Assembly (NCBI GenBank): GCA_003194525.1
Contig: NBIV01000235.1
Span: forward strand, 1 to 64,000
DNA from: Gracilariopsis chorda
Taxonomy: Eukaryota > Rhodophyta > Florideophyceae > Gracilariales > Gracilariaceae
Reading direction: 5' to 3'
DNA length: 64,000 bases
Shown in pieces: positions 1 to 11,520 of the stretch. The notes beneath the pieces are model-generated. The model made no database searches, was not told the origin of the DNA, and saw only the letters and a list, made by a program, of their open reading frames with translations. The translations under genes were made by a program, and so were the position numbers. The number at the start of each line of letters is the position of its first letter. Position 1 is the stretch's first letter.

Positions 1-1012
1 GGGCTTGAAGCCGCGACAGCGGGAGCAGGCCGGGGTGCCTGGGGCACTGCGGCAACAGCCGGAGTCGATGCTGCATTCCCCTGCGGGGGTGATAACGAGG
101 GCAAAAGGAGGTTCCGGGGTTCCCGGTCGGGGGTATCATTCCGCGATGAAGCGGCGCCAGCACGGCTGGAACTTGTCCGTATGGGGATACGGGGTACGAA
201 CCGAACTTCGGAAGTGTCCGCGTTGTCGCGGGAGCGACTACGCGTAACCACTGGCTCCGCGTCGGAGGGATTTCGACATGAGAAAATACCGTTACGACGG
301 GAAACGATCACGGAACTTCCGGTGAATAAAACAAACCTCGTCAGTGGGAAAACAAAAACTGATTCTAGGTCGGGAGACCACTTTGTGGTGCAATGCCCCA
401 AAGGGAAAAACACCGAAAGACGTTCGGGATCTTCCTCTCACGAGGTGAAACCAGATGGGTAGAGCCCTCCCAAAGGTGTCACGGCGAAGCCGGTTTGTAA
501 GACCAGGGACACCTGTCGCGACTTGCGCAGGGAGGTGAAGGCGAAGAATCGGTATCCGCGTGAGCGGGATGTGGTCCTCGGTAGAGGTATGTTTCCACGT
601 AAGTGGGGGTGTGTGAGCGGATGCGCACACGAGGGCCGCGGATAGCGGGAGGTGCTACCCTAAAAGGGAGAAAGGGAAGGGCGAAGAGGAGGAAGAGAGG
701 ACGATGTGAGTCGCGAGAGCGACGAATGGATACGGAGATGCCGGTAACAATATCCCTATACAGGGCGAAACACCAATGCAATTGGAACAATTATACTCCC
801 AGTGATGGGTCCCTTTAGATGTGCAAGGGGGTTAGATGTCCCGTGGTTTACGGCGTTTCCCTCCAAGGAGGAGTAGAGTACGCGCGCAAGCGGCAACAAC
901 TAGAGCCAGTTCCCCAGGTTGGGGTCCCTTGTTGGGGAAGGTTTACTGGTGCGACGGCAGTGCGCCGTCGCACTAAGTACTAGCTTCCCAGAAATGGGTG
1001 TGAAAATAATAA
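1..1012 (-). mobile_element. Ty3/Gypsy family I, 5' end (LTR, leader, start of gag), reversed and truncated by window edge
   Basis: Reverse-complemented, this stretch aligns along its whole length with 54712-55700, the 5' end of the Gypsy family I element at the other end of the window. Shared blocks include the hairpin near 949-973, the CCCCAACAAGGGA block, a leader segment reading gaccactttgtggtgcaat on this strand, and the start of the gag N-terminal region near 1-180. I judge the two copies about 80% alike by eye. The element therefore points left and continues outside the window. Precise LTR ends cannot be set because no 3' LTR of this family is visible. Short ORFs here on both strands are fortuitous. 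Confidence 0.75.
949..973. repeat. Perfect hairpin in family I 5' end
   Basis: GTGCGACGGC, a 5-nt loop, then GCCGTCGCAC: a 10-bp perfect stem. The other family I copy has the same hairpin at 54747-54771 with one mismatch. It lies within about 60 bp of the outer edge of the element, where an LTR U3 end would be. Confidence 0.7.
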
Positions 1013-1019
1013 CTAATAT

Positions 1020-1215
1020 TAGCTAAAATACTCCACATTTCGTGGAAACATCCACTACTGTGGCCAACCGCCAATTGACCCAAAACCGTGTCCCACGTGT
1101 CCATATCCACCATAGTGGGGCGTAGTTCATATACACACTACACAACCGATAATATCGGGAAAGCGTTCAAGTACCCAGAATCCCTCCCTGAGGGCGTTGC
1201 ACTACATGCATGTTT
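1020..1215 (+). pseudogene. Gypsy family V integrase N-terminal relic
   Basis: This segment aligns with the reverse complement of about 54500-54690, which is the upstream integrase part of the family V relic there (shared strings such as actgtggccaaccgccaatt and agaatccct). Similarity ends near 1215. Because the same family V sequence borders family I at both places, the two family I ends sit in homologous DNA. There is no open frame here; this is decayed coding sequence. Confidence 0.55.
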
Positions 1216-1439
1216 GCTTTTGGAGCGTAAGAACGGGATCCATGAAGAACGATAACCGGCGTGGTGCGTCTGGCAGCGCAAACGACTCCCTGTACTTACA
1301 TGCTCTGGGACGGACAGACGCTGACAGCGTTACACGCAGATGACACGCAGATACGTATGAGACTGTCAAAAGTCGTGTCGGGGCCTTTCCACAGGCATTA
1401 TTGGGAGGGTGGTAGTAACAAGAGTGGCACTATTGCGAG

Positions 1440-2235
1440 TACCCCCCTGTACAGCAATTGGAAAAATTGGACTGATCTACTAAAATCCCAGCACACGCTG
1501 CGCTCGTCTGGCACTCCCTGTACCAATAACTGGAACCAAGAAACTTAGCTTCACAGTGTATTTCCCGAAGGAAAAATGCAAGAACGCTCACCCTGCAATC
1601 ACGGATACCGAACTTGGATTCATTGCTCCAGGATTGTAGCAAGAGCCAGTGCTTTGCCAATATCGACTTGATGCACGGCTACTGGCACAATCCTCTCGAC
1701 GTCAAGTCCCAGGAGATTATAGCGATACAAACTCCAGACAGACTCCATTGCCAAACGCGAACGCTACAGGAAAGAACTGCCTCTGGTAACCTTTTTCAGT
1801 CCGTTACCAGCGAACAACTCACTAAGAAGGTGAAGGGCATGATACAGTGATGGGATGACTTTTTGATGTACGCAAAGTCTGAAGGCGAGCTGGTGGAAGC
1901 CATTAGAGCGGTTTTCAATGTCTTCAAAGCAGTGGGTTTCATGGTGAATCCAGCCGAATCTTATTTCTATTGCAAAGCAGTCAAGTTTTTCGACCGTATC
2001 ATAACGAAGAAAACATTCCGTTTTGATCCACGAAATATAGACGCAATGATAGACATACGGAAACCTAAGATGGGTGGAAAACTCTTGTAACTCATCTTCG
2101 CCGTGAACTAGGTGAGAAACGCAATCCCGAACTTTTCAAAGATAATCCAACTGTCCGACAACCTTCTTGAAGGTGCATAAACCAAGTTTTCAGGAACAAT
2201 GGTGCAGTAGTTGAAGTCATTGAAAGTCGATGGTC
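1440..2235 (+). pseudogene. Gypsy reverse transcriptase relic (family V type)
   Basis: Three short open pieces read as consecutive parts of a Ty3/Gypsy RT: a pre-palm segment ending PNLDSLLQDCSKSQCF, the palm motif ANIDLMHGYWH near 1655-1690, and a WDDFLMYAKS segment near 1850-1875 that corresponds to the YxDD box (Tyr replaced). The thumb/connection follows (FDPRNIDAMIDIRKP, then RNAIPNFSKII in another frame to about 2150). Frameshifts and stops break it throughout. The motif style matches the intact RT of family IV (40100-40400), so it belongs to that broad clade. RNase H is not recognisable downstream, where the 2226 repeat begins. Confidence 0.75.
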
Positions 2236-2880
2236 AATGAGCAGAGTTGAATTTCGGAGCATCATCGGGGTTTATATAGAGGATGTAACCAAGTTCTATC
2301 AGTCCCAGTACTTGATGAGAAATCGTCCGACTCAAAACGACATTATGCTTGGTCTTTTGTTGGTCTCCGTATATGCATTGTGCACTGGTCATTGCAGATC
2401 TAGGCGTTTGAATTGGAGAATTGTTACATCGCTGATGACTTGTTATATGATTGAAAGGATCAGCGATGGGCAGGGTCTGATGATCTAGCATGAATACAGG
2501 GTGCCCGTGATGAGTTGGCGCGGATCTTCCATGACGTTTGATCATTTGCTGTACGGTGTGAGGTGTCTGTCAACGTTGTAAGCAATAGACGACATGTACT
2601 TCGGAGCCAAATTTGTCCACGTGGTGGGTCAATAAGTCTCTGATATAGAGCTTTTTCTCATGTCATATTTGACAGTATGTACAAAAGATTTCAACTTGGC
2701 TTTGAGGCCAGTTAAAAAGGTAAACAGGTAGATAATCTCTTTATTAAATCAATTAGAATAAACTTAAGTAAAGTGGATACGTTGGAACTGGTACTGGAGC
2801 GAACTATACTCAAACAAGGTTATATGGTAATTAAATCTTAACATTACTCTCCCTGAACAGTAGAGTTACCGAAAAAGTAA
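2226..2880 (+). repeat. Diverged direct repeat, copy 1
   Basis: Collinear with 6275-6960 in the same orientation. Matching blocks run from gaagtcgatggt through tttatat, gatgaaatcgtccga-like and gtgtgatgtgtct to acaaaagatttcaact and the AT-rich aattaaaataaa end. By eye identity is roughly 65-70% with many indels. It has no convincing coding potential. Two such direct repeats bracketing 3.4 kb could be LTRs of an old non-autonomous element or a tandem duplication. Confidence 0.6.
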
Positions 2881-5800
2881 CAAAGAACTCGTTAGACTCG
2901 CACAAACCCAGATTCCAGAGGAACAGAGAACAGGTCACGTTGAGTGTCAGTTTCCAAGGTTATCAGGATTTGATTTTCTTCCTCCAAGCTGTCCAAGATC
3001 TCACCAATGTATTCCGTAAAACCTCGTTCACTGCTGAGATATTAGTAACGTGCAAACATGTAGTAGAAAATATGCCTTTCAAATTTATCTCTAAAAGCCT
3101 CAAAATTCTGCCTTCGTAGTTGAGAAGGAGTAGGTGCTCATAGAGGTCGTGTTTGTCGATGTAGAATGGTCCAAGATGTCGGGAAAGACAAAGATATGTG
3201 GGAAACGTGAGAGGATGGAGAACCGTCTTTTTTCTTTGAGGTGTCCCATCTCAATAGACACCAATTTTCGTCAGTCTCTTCTAGGACGGTAGTTCATCCA
3301 TTGGCCATCTCTGTTTGGTAGTTTTTTTTTACTGTCGGAACTCCATGCATTTAACGAAAGATTTCGAAAGGTAGCTCATTTCGGATTTTTATCCACAACA
3401 CTTTACAAACTTTTTATTTTCCCGTTTACGCTTACATGCGCAAGTATCAGTCTGGGGCAGGGGTTTCAAGGGTTATGTAAGATTTGACGTTTACTTCTAT
3501 ATTTCTTGTGATTTAATATGTTATTTTCACTTGGGTGTTCATTCGTTCTTCAACCTTGATACTAGTCGTGGAGATCTTGTTTAGTTCTATGGGTACGGTG
3601 GTTTTGATTGGAACTGACTACAGGTCGGTCAGGTCCGATGATTTTGTTTGGGCACCGCAGAATGCTTGCTCTATGCTTGGTCTCTATAGCGGAAACAAAG
3701 TCCGTGCTTAGGGCAGTGTTAATATGTTCTTGGTAAGCTTCTCTAACTTCCGTTTCCACTTTTCATCGCTACAGGTCTGTGGTTCTGCGATAGCAGCCTG
3801 CAGATCTGCCGCATCTAGTGGACCGCCCTCTTCTATAAGCTGATTGATCTCTCTTTTTTTATACTTCAGTGCCTCTGTAACAGATGTGTATTATTTGGTA
3901 CATAAGCTCTTTCTAGATAAGGCTCTTCAGGTCCTTTTGTGTCAGTCTACCTATCTTGCAGTGCACGTCCATGATTTAGATGGTATGGTCTGCACGGGAC
4001 TGCAAGCAGGGCGTGACACTGCCTGGATTGCTTGACATAGCACGGAATCAGGTGAATCCGGAAAACTTTGCCAAATGGGTCAAAATATCGGCCCAAGAAT
4101 TTGGATCTAGGTAATTATAATGCGGAATTTTTCGGCACCCGCCAGAATAATAAAGTGAAATGTGATCAAGGGGTTTCAAGCAGGAAATCAGAAGGTCGAG
4201 GTGTCGAGTTTGAGTCCTTTCGCTGTAACAACGTGGACGCGTATCGGAGTGGCTGAAGTACAGTTCTTTCAATCGCGTTTACTAGAGGTCAAAATACTAG
4301 GAAGATAGTAAGACCTGCACGGCTACTTCTCTCTTGACAAATCTTGGTAATCGGGGAGCAGCGGAAGTTTGAAGAAAGTCAAAAACGGTAGCTTAAAGAG
4401 TAGAAAGACCTTCTTGATTCCCAGAATTGTTTTTACCGGGCTACAAATGGCCGTTGACGTCACTATGTTAACATCTTTGTTCCCTTTTCATAGTCAATCG
4501 GTGCTTGTTACCCTTGCAGTCTTCGTAAGGCTTGGAATCATTAGGCGAAGGTATAAGAAAATATAACAACCAAGCGGTGACGTTTTTGACAACATTTTAT
4601 TTTTTCTTTTTGGACCCGGAAGGTGTTACTCGAGTTGTGCGCGGGTGTTGAATCCTAAATTGAATTTCTTACACCTGGGTGTACGAAAGCGACGTCGAAG
4701 TTTACGCTTTCTCTGGCGTCGGATGTGATCGTTTGCTACACCATGAAGGTTGACGTTTCCTGCGTCACTGATCGTCAAGAACACGTCGGCGATTCTAATT
4801 AGCTGAGTCTTAGGCTTGCAGAGTCCCTTTCCCGACTGTGTAAACTCTTGTCAGATTGTACACAACTAAGGCTTGTTGACGTTTGACTGAGACTTCTGGA
4901 GGCTTGTCCACTGGCTCGGAAGATGGTGGTTGACCACCAGGCGTCTGCAGCTCAAGCAAAACGAGGTTGTCAAATGATTCCAGTGAAGGTGTACGTGTTC
5001 GTAGGAGAGGTTTGCGGTCAGTTACGAGGGTTTCAGGATCGGCATGTTTTACGGGTGGCGGCGGTGGCGCTGTTGACGGCGGCGCGAAGGATATGTCAGT
5101 AGTGGTGTACACCGATGGCAAAGACGGTAAGAACCTGGATCGAAGTATTTGTGGGCAACGCAAAAGACGTGGCAGTCGCGATGATGCTACTTATAGGAGT
5201 GCAACGCGGTTACCGTGACGGCTCTACCGTATATGAGCTATACCTGTACAAGATGATGCCAATGGGATGATATGTTGTGTGAATTTTTACCTAGGAATGT
5301 AGGAATCTGGAATGGATTGTAGGATGAGTGGACGCATGTGCGCGTGTGCGACAGTACCATGCTGAAGTGTTATGTTTTACTTGGGTTGACCCCTCAGGAT
5401 GACTGACACTGGCCGGGACAAGTGGGTGGACCTGACGATGTGTGCACTGTTGTAGTTAATTATTACAATATATTTGGTAGTGTTCCTACTTAGATGAGCG
5501 CGACCTCATCGTCGCGAGCACTAAGTAAGGTTAACCCTGAGATTTCGGATATTCAAAAATGTTCAGTTTGACCTGAGGTATCCGGCAATGGATTGTGACA
5601 TCCTTGTGACGTATAGTACTCCTCACGGAGGGTCACTGCATTAGTTTCGCTCAATTCAACTGCTCGGTAAGGATACAGACACTATGTGTTATAATTGTCG
5701 TGTGACATTCTTGTACCGTGTGCTACAGGTATCGCACTGTATTGGGTACTTTTTCCGCTACATTCCGTTCATTTGCACCCTCCATCGGGTCTGTTCTCGC

Positions 5801-6274
5801 TTTCTGCACGACCCGCCAGGGTGTTTTTCCCCGTTATCGGAAGGCACCATTCACCGGGTATATTCTAAACCGCCGCATTGCGTGGCACACCGTTCCCTGG
5901 TTTTACAGTCTCTCTGGCGGTGGTGCACCATTCTTTATCCAACTCTGTGGTAGAACCGGAATACCTACGGAGCTACGCCAGTATTAGAGGTATACAGAAA
6001 GCTCTGTCACTGGGTCTGCCTCCACAGGGAGCAAGGCCCCGGACACCTTGAGTGTGATACCCAACCTTCGGATTTTGCACTACAGTACTTAGCGCCTTGG
6101 AAACACACAGCCGATTAAAAATCAACAGTCAGTATGAGCTGGATCTCCGTGGCTCACCCACAAATGGGAAATTATGTGTAGCAAAATCTACCAAGGTTGG
6201 ATGATCACCAGGTTCAGGCAGGCGCAATACTTGCTTGGGAATGCTACAAATGTTAGGATCAGAGTTGCAATGGG
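2881..6274. other. Non-coding interval between the direct repeats
   Basis: About 3.4 kb with only short random ORFs on both strands. A reading NPENFAKWVKISAQEFG near 4050-4105 has a protein-like look (possibly a gag scrap) but stops immediately. One proline-rich minus-strand ORF is listed separately. I see no promoter, RNA gene or recognisable domain. Confidence 0.4.
4810..5163 (-). CDS. Hypothetical proline/serine-rich ORF, 117 codons
   Basis: An open frame with a run PPSTAPPPPPVKH near residues 29-41 and a moderately polar C-terminal half. No domain, signal peptide or membrane segment is visible. An overlapping ORF on the plus strand is also open, so the openness may only reflect G/C-rich composition here. 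It could be a fragment of a linker in a retrotransposon polyprotein. Probably not a functional gene. Confidence 0.15.
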   Translation of the reverse strand: MRCPQILRSRFLPSLPSVYTTTDISFAPPSTAPPPPPVKHADPETLVTDRKPLLRTRTPSLESFDNLVLLELQTPGGQPPSSEPVDKPPEVSVKRQQALVVYNLTRVYTVGKGTLQA

Positions 6275-6960
6275 TGAATTGGTTAGAAGTCGATGGTAAT
6301 GATCTGAGTTGAGGTTGGGAACATCCATCGTGGTTTATATGGACAATATGGCGCAGTTCTATCCGTGCCACTAGGGGATGATAAATCGTCCGAGTTGAAC
6401 AGCATTAGGCTTGGCATTCTATTTGACCTCCTGCGTGGGTGTTGTACCAGGTTCAGTGCCAGATCTCATCGTTTGATGACTTGACGAGTTCTACTAGCGC
6501 TAATGACTTGTTATATGACTTGGAAAGAATCAACGACAGGCACGCTGTTGATGATCTGGCATGAACGTAGAATGCCCATGATCAATTGGCATGAATCCCT
6601 GGGCACTCTTACATGACAATTCGACCATTGTTGTCCCGTGTGATGTGTCTTTGAATTGTGTACGTAGATGGCGACGTGTAATTGTGAGTCAAGTTAGTCC
6701 AACTGGTCAGCCAGGACTTCTCTGACATAAGCATGTTGTCATGTCGTATGGACGGTATGTTACAAAAGATTTCAACTCGTTTTTGAGGACAGGTACACAA
6801 GAACCATAGGTAAGCGATCTCCTCAAGAGATCAATTAAAATAAAACTAAATGAAATATACACGTTATAACTAATGCTAGAGCCAAATGTACTGAAATAAA
6901 GATAAATAGAATACCTAAGAACCGAAGGAGATTGTGTTTGCGGAATTAGTGCCAATCAGA
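6275..6960 (+). repeat. Diverged direct repeat, copy 2
   Basis: Second copy of the 2226-2880 repeat, same orientation, with the same order of conserved blocks. Short minus-strand ORFs inside are incidental. Confidence 0.6.
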
Positions 6961-7768
6961 TAACTGTAAGGTCACGATAGGCAAAACTGGATCAGAAACA
7001 TCTACTTCCATAATATCCTAGACAAATGTTTTATCTTAGATACGGTTTACCTTTTCTGGGTGAGATTGTTTCTAGCTTCAGTTCTGATTTACTTTTATCA
7101 CCAAGTTTTGTTCTACTTGATTCTTTAAAGAAATAGGTTACCCAACTGCGATGTGTATCTCACCGCAAAGCCAACTGAACATTTTGGTGAGACTCGGTGA
7201 ATATGACATGACATCACGCTTATGTCAGAGGAAATCTTCACAAACCACGTAGACACCAATGGCACCAAGTACACGTTTCACATTACTTATAAATTTGACT
7301 GACATTTCACTTTGTACAGCAATAGTCACACAGTCATACATTGCCCCCTCTAACGCTGTTTGAATACGCCAAGTCATCAAACGGCTATATGTGGCCTTAA
7401 ATCTTGTGAAACCACCTACACAGACAGGCCAATGAAAAAACCATGTATACTACTGTTCAGAGCAGACTATTGTCATCAATCTGAAGTCATTGATAGAAAA
7501 AGGATAGAATTTATACATCAACTTCACCAGATGCTCCTAGTTTCAAATTGGATCATCACCAATGACTTCCAAGTCATTTTAAACCATGGCCATTGTTTTT
7601 CAAACACTAAGTTGAGAATATTTCAGTGTTGCAACCATTACTAGATGGTAGATCAAGTCGAATGATTTGTCAGTGTCCTAAAATACTGCTATCTATTCGG
7701 CTGCGGAGAAAAGTTTGTGAGTTTAGGAACATGATAGTAATGTTAAATTGTCTGTCAAAAGTTTGTGA

Positions 7769-8031
7769 AAGCTTACCGTTGGTGTTGCTGGGGATGACGG
7801 TTATAAGGAAAACCCACGTGACAGAGGTGGCAAAGACGCCATTGAGCAGTGGCTTACTATCGAAGGTGATACAGAAACTAAGGAGGCTTTGTTTGAGATG
7901 GCACCACAAGGCGTTGATTTGGAGGAAGACGGTCATGCCGAAAAATCGCAAAAACTGGATCAAAGCACTGCCAATGACGACATTGTTGCTCCAATGCCAT
8001 TCAAAGCTGAGAATGCTTTCCATAATTGAAA
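7769..8031 (+). pseudogene. Coding-like acidic stretch of unknown origin
   Basis: This frame is open for about 87 codons and ends in TGA, with a strongly protein-like, acidic composition (for example GDDGYKENPRDRGGKDAIEQ). There is no in-frame ATG until the middle, and the preceding 150 bp in the same frame contain several stops. It could be an exon or the tail of a decayed gene. A different overlapping frame (7626-8141) is longer but has a less protein-like composition. Confidence 0.25.
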
Positions 8032-9508
8032 AATGGAAACGGTTGCAGTGGCGTTTTTGTTCACCTGCAGCTCTGTACCATGTGCAAAAAGCACGAGCAA
8101 GGCTTCTGAGGGTGAAATGGAACTCAGCGAAGCGGTTGTAGGCGCCGAAAGCTCCTCAAAGAGATTATGTAAACGTCTCAATCTTTTTGTTATAGTAATG
8201 AACAACTCAGTACAGTGCCGTTTTGCTTCATACGGCATGGGGTGGTATCATATGGTACACCTTAGTGCAAGTCTAGCATACGGCTATATCCCAAAAAAAC
8301 CGAAAGTGTCGCGCCCGAGGCCCGATTGGCATTCCTAACAGCGTTCCTATTGGAATTTCTTGTTGCCAAATCTGCCGCGTGATTGGTTTTTTGATTTTCA
8401 AAAGCGGCGAATATAGAAATAGGAATGCCACCGCTGGTCAAAATTTTAAGCTCAATTTGTGCAGTATACTGTGCAGTTGCGAGGGGAAAGGTGTAGTGCG
8501 GTAGTTGAAGCTACATTCTTCTTTCTTTCTCAGATCAAGCTAGATCTATCGCTATTTATACTGTTTTCGAGACCTAGCCTACTTAGCTGTTCAACTGTTT
8601 CTTAAATCCTGCTTGGAGGTGAACTTCCTCTCTGCGGAACTCCACTGGTGGCTATCTACCCATGCGGCAGTGTGGTAGGTGATGTACAGACCTCGAGGTT
8701 CGACCAGAATGACTGCGCAGACATGCGTTATTGTCCAACGTGGAAAGCCACGCAAATGCGCCACCCAGGATATAGTAAACTATCCTGATGTTTTTTGCAA
8801 TGCAGCATTTTGCTGCAGCGCAACAAAAATGTCAATGAATATTGAGAACTTTATTGACCAATGAGGGCGTTGGCTCTATATTGGCTAGTCTTATGGCGTG
8901 TAGAATGCGCGGGAAAAGAGTTTATGCACCAATGCGCAGCAGTTCCTATTATTATCCTTCTCTCCTCAAGACCTTACCTCTTGTGTTCTCAAAGTCCTTG
9001 CCCTAATGTAGCTACCTACCCATTCCACTCTTTGTGCAGTTCCTTCAACCTTCTACCATAGCTATGATTCCGACCACCCCCTCAGTTTGCGCAGCGCCTG
9101 AATATATCAAACTGCAGAATGCGCACACGATGCAAAACGAATCAGCCCCAGCAAGTTGCATTGCGTGCATGTTTTAGTACTTCCCTTGTTGGCTGACAAT
9201 TCGTGTGTGTAGCGAGCGGCTGGCAATCGTAGTCATGCATGCTTGACGTGTAGCACTCGTGTGGTAGACTTGCGCAATTTATCGGGTGCAAATTGCGTGT
9301 TATTTTCAAAACGCGTTTCTATAACATAGAGCACTGGTAGGCGTGCTCTTACTGTAATGAAATCACTTGCGCGAGATAACTAATTTATTAATTCAAACGT
9401 ATTTGTAGCTAAACTGTGTATAGGTGCAGAAATCTGTCGTGACGCAACAGCCATGCAGCAGATTACGCAACAGTGCCCCGTAAGTGACGAAGTGAGAACT
9501 CAAGAATT

Positions 9509-9805
9509 TTGAAGTACTGCTGCGGCCATGCTGCGTTCCTGTTTCCTCGGAGTCCCGGAAACGTTTTCCAAATACTGGACAAGTGTGGGCACGTCTTCTC
9601 GCAGAGATGCAAGAGTCACCAGGTCCGTCTTTTTGGGAATCATGAAGGCAAACTCATTGCAAGTCTTACTGTTCCGCCAATACCCTCCGGGTATACCGTA
9701 GAAAAAGCAACTGTTTTTGGTAGTGCTGTGAGATCCAAAGATAACGAACTTCAGACCCGTTATAATATATCCCTCTCGTGGTTGGCGAAGTGGATGAAAG
9801 AGTAG
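9509..9805 (+). CDS. Hypothetical ORF, 98 codons
   Basis: An isolated ORF from ATG to TAG with no domain I recognise. The C-terminal half reads as plausible protein (VEKATVFGSAVRSKDNELQ). No TATA box or neighbouring exon was found. It may be a chance ORF or a relic. Confidence 0.2.
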   Translation: MKYCCGHAAFLFPRSPGNVFQILDKCGHVFSQRCKSHQVRLFGNHEGKLIASLTVPPIPSGYTVEKATVFGSAVRSKDNELQTRYNISLSWLAKWMKE

Positions 9806-10430
9806 TATTTGCTACGCAAAGTCGAAAAAAAGATTAGTTAGAGAGAAAACAGGTGCAGAAATGGCAGTGGATTGCACAATTTGGTACAGTGTAAATTCCT
9901 GCAACGCTTCCGAACGGTGTTTTGCTCTTGTTTGTAGGAGCCTTTGGTGGAGATGAAAGGATCTTTGTACTGTTTGCCGAGTTCATAAGCTGTGTGCGTT
10001 TGTTGCAGAGCTTGCTTCTTGCCCGAAGGAATTGAAGAGTCTGGCAGCAACATTTCCATACTTTTGGAAGCTTTGACTTATAAAAAAAGGGTGTTTGGCC
10101 TCGTGCAGTTATTATGCTGTGCTGTGGTGTTTATTACATCGTTCCAACTATTCTTTTACTATTCTTAGACATCTTCTTTTCGTACATCAGTATTGATCCA
10201 TTGACTTGGCAAATTATCTGTAGAATCAAGACCTACAAGATAAGTTTATGCATCATAGTCAGCATAATAACAAAAGAATGCAAATGAGGTGGTAATGTTT
10301 AGAGATTTTTTCCCTCTTCGTGCTTCGAAGTGTGTTTTTTTTCGATGTAGGAAGAACCCATAATTTACAGCCACTACCACTGCAAACCTTCGAGTCGTCT
10401 GAAGATTCAATTGAATAGTGGCAGCAAAGC

Positions 10431-10678
10431 TGCAACAGTTATGATGAAAAAGGTTCAAATTGGAAGAGCTGTGACTTCGAATTGGAAGAGCTGTGACTTC
10501 AAATTGGGCACATACGGATGTAGGCGGTTGTAATTGGTCTTGTACCAGAGAAATTTTGCTCAGAATGATCGGAACAAAAGTCTGGCGGAAAGAAAGATGC
10601 ATAGAGATGGAACTCCATGGACCAGTAAGAGAGTAAAGCCTCCAAATCCCAGTCACTTGTCTCAATACCCTTGTTGCA
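10431..10678 (+). repeat. Family II 5' LTR (248 bp)
   Basis: Aligns with 15115-15343. It carries a tandem duplication of about 20 bp (the string gaattggaagagctgtgact occurs twice, near 10460-10500) that the 3' LTR lacks, explaining the length difference. It also carries many point differences from its partner. The segment TGGTAAGCATCGC starting at 10680, one base after the LTR, is in the position of a tRNA primer-binding site. Confidence 0.9.
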
Positions 10679-10696
10679 CTGGTAAGCATCGCTGCA

Positions 10697-11519
10697 ATGG
10701 AAGCTCAGAACCCATCTGTGTCGATCAATCTCAAGCCGAGTAAGCCCAAAAGTTTTAGAGGAAAGCGCGATTTCCTCGTTGTCAATACCTGGCTCGAAAA
10801 GGTAGAACAGTACTTTGGTTCTCATTCAGGTCGCAAATGCCAACGTTGTGATTTCTAATGCTAGTCGCATATCGTTTGCTACTAAACTTCTAACTGGTAC
10901 AGCGGTAATTTGGTGGTATACGGTTTTGAAGGCTAATGAAGTCCAAAAGTCATGGGAAAGTTTTGTTGCAGCTATCAGACGTGCATTTGTTCCAGAAGAT
11001 CGTGGATGCCAAGCACGAGGTTCTCTCAGGACTTGTAAGCAGACTGGCTCGGCTGCCAGCTATCTGTCTGACTTCCACAATATTTTGCTCACCATTCCGG
11101 ACATGAGCGCAAGTGAAAAGTGGCATAAGTTTGTCAGTGGTCTCACATCAAAGATGCAGTTCGAAGTTTGTAAGTCCAACTGTGTTGAATTTGAAGAAGC
11201 AACCAAAATTGCAATGAGAGTAGAGGCTGCTTTTGCTAATGTTTCCCTTGAACAGCCGTCTTCTCGGCCTGCCTCTGTTTCCACACCAAATGGTTCCTCG
11301 GATCCTATGGAAATTGACAACACTTAAATACGCCGCATGGATCGTTCAAAGCAGCGCTTACTTGACATCCGCCACAACGCATGTTTCAAGTGCCTTAAAA
11401 CTGGATGCAGTCCGTGAAAGCATCGCACAAAGGCACGTCGCCATGCGACTGTATCAAATGTTGAAACTGCGCTGACTGCAGCGGATGATGACGATAGTTC
11501 TGATAGTTTGGAAAACTAA
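10697..11519 (+). pseudogene. gag: Family II gag
   Basis: The ATG at 10697 lies 18 bp after the LTR and opens a typical Gypsy Gag N-terminus. A one-base insertion near 10818 shifts the frame into the 10815-11327 ORF. That ORF covers the capsid region (TGTAVIWWYTVLK, LSDFHNILLTIPDMSASEKW) and ends PMEIDNT. A zinc knuckle follows near 11370-11410 (CFKCLKTGCSP, then TGA, then KH), so its Trp-like position is now a stop. The acidic tail ADDDDSSDSLEN ends at the TAA at 11517-11519. Gag would package the element RNA; this copy is broken at least twice. Confidence 0.85.
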
Positions 11520-11520
11520 A

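Larger units (their letters stand above)
6961..10430. other. Long interval without recognisable genes
   Basis: About 3.5 kb between the repeat copy 2 and the family II 5' LTR. Two stretches with coding-like composition are listed separately (7769-8031 and 9509-9805). Around 8325-8425 the strings ggcattcct and aggaatgcc face each other, a short inverted repeat. The rest shows only random short ORFs and no known domain. Confidence 0.35.
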
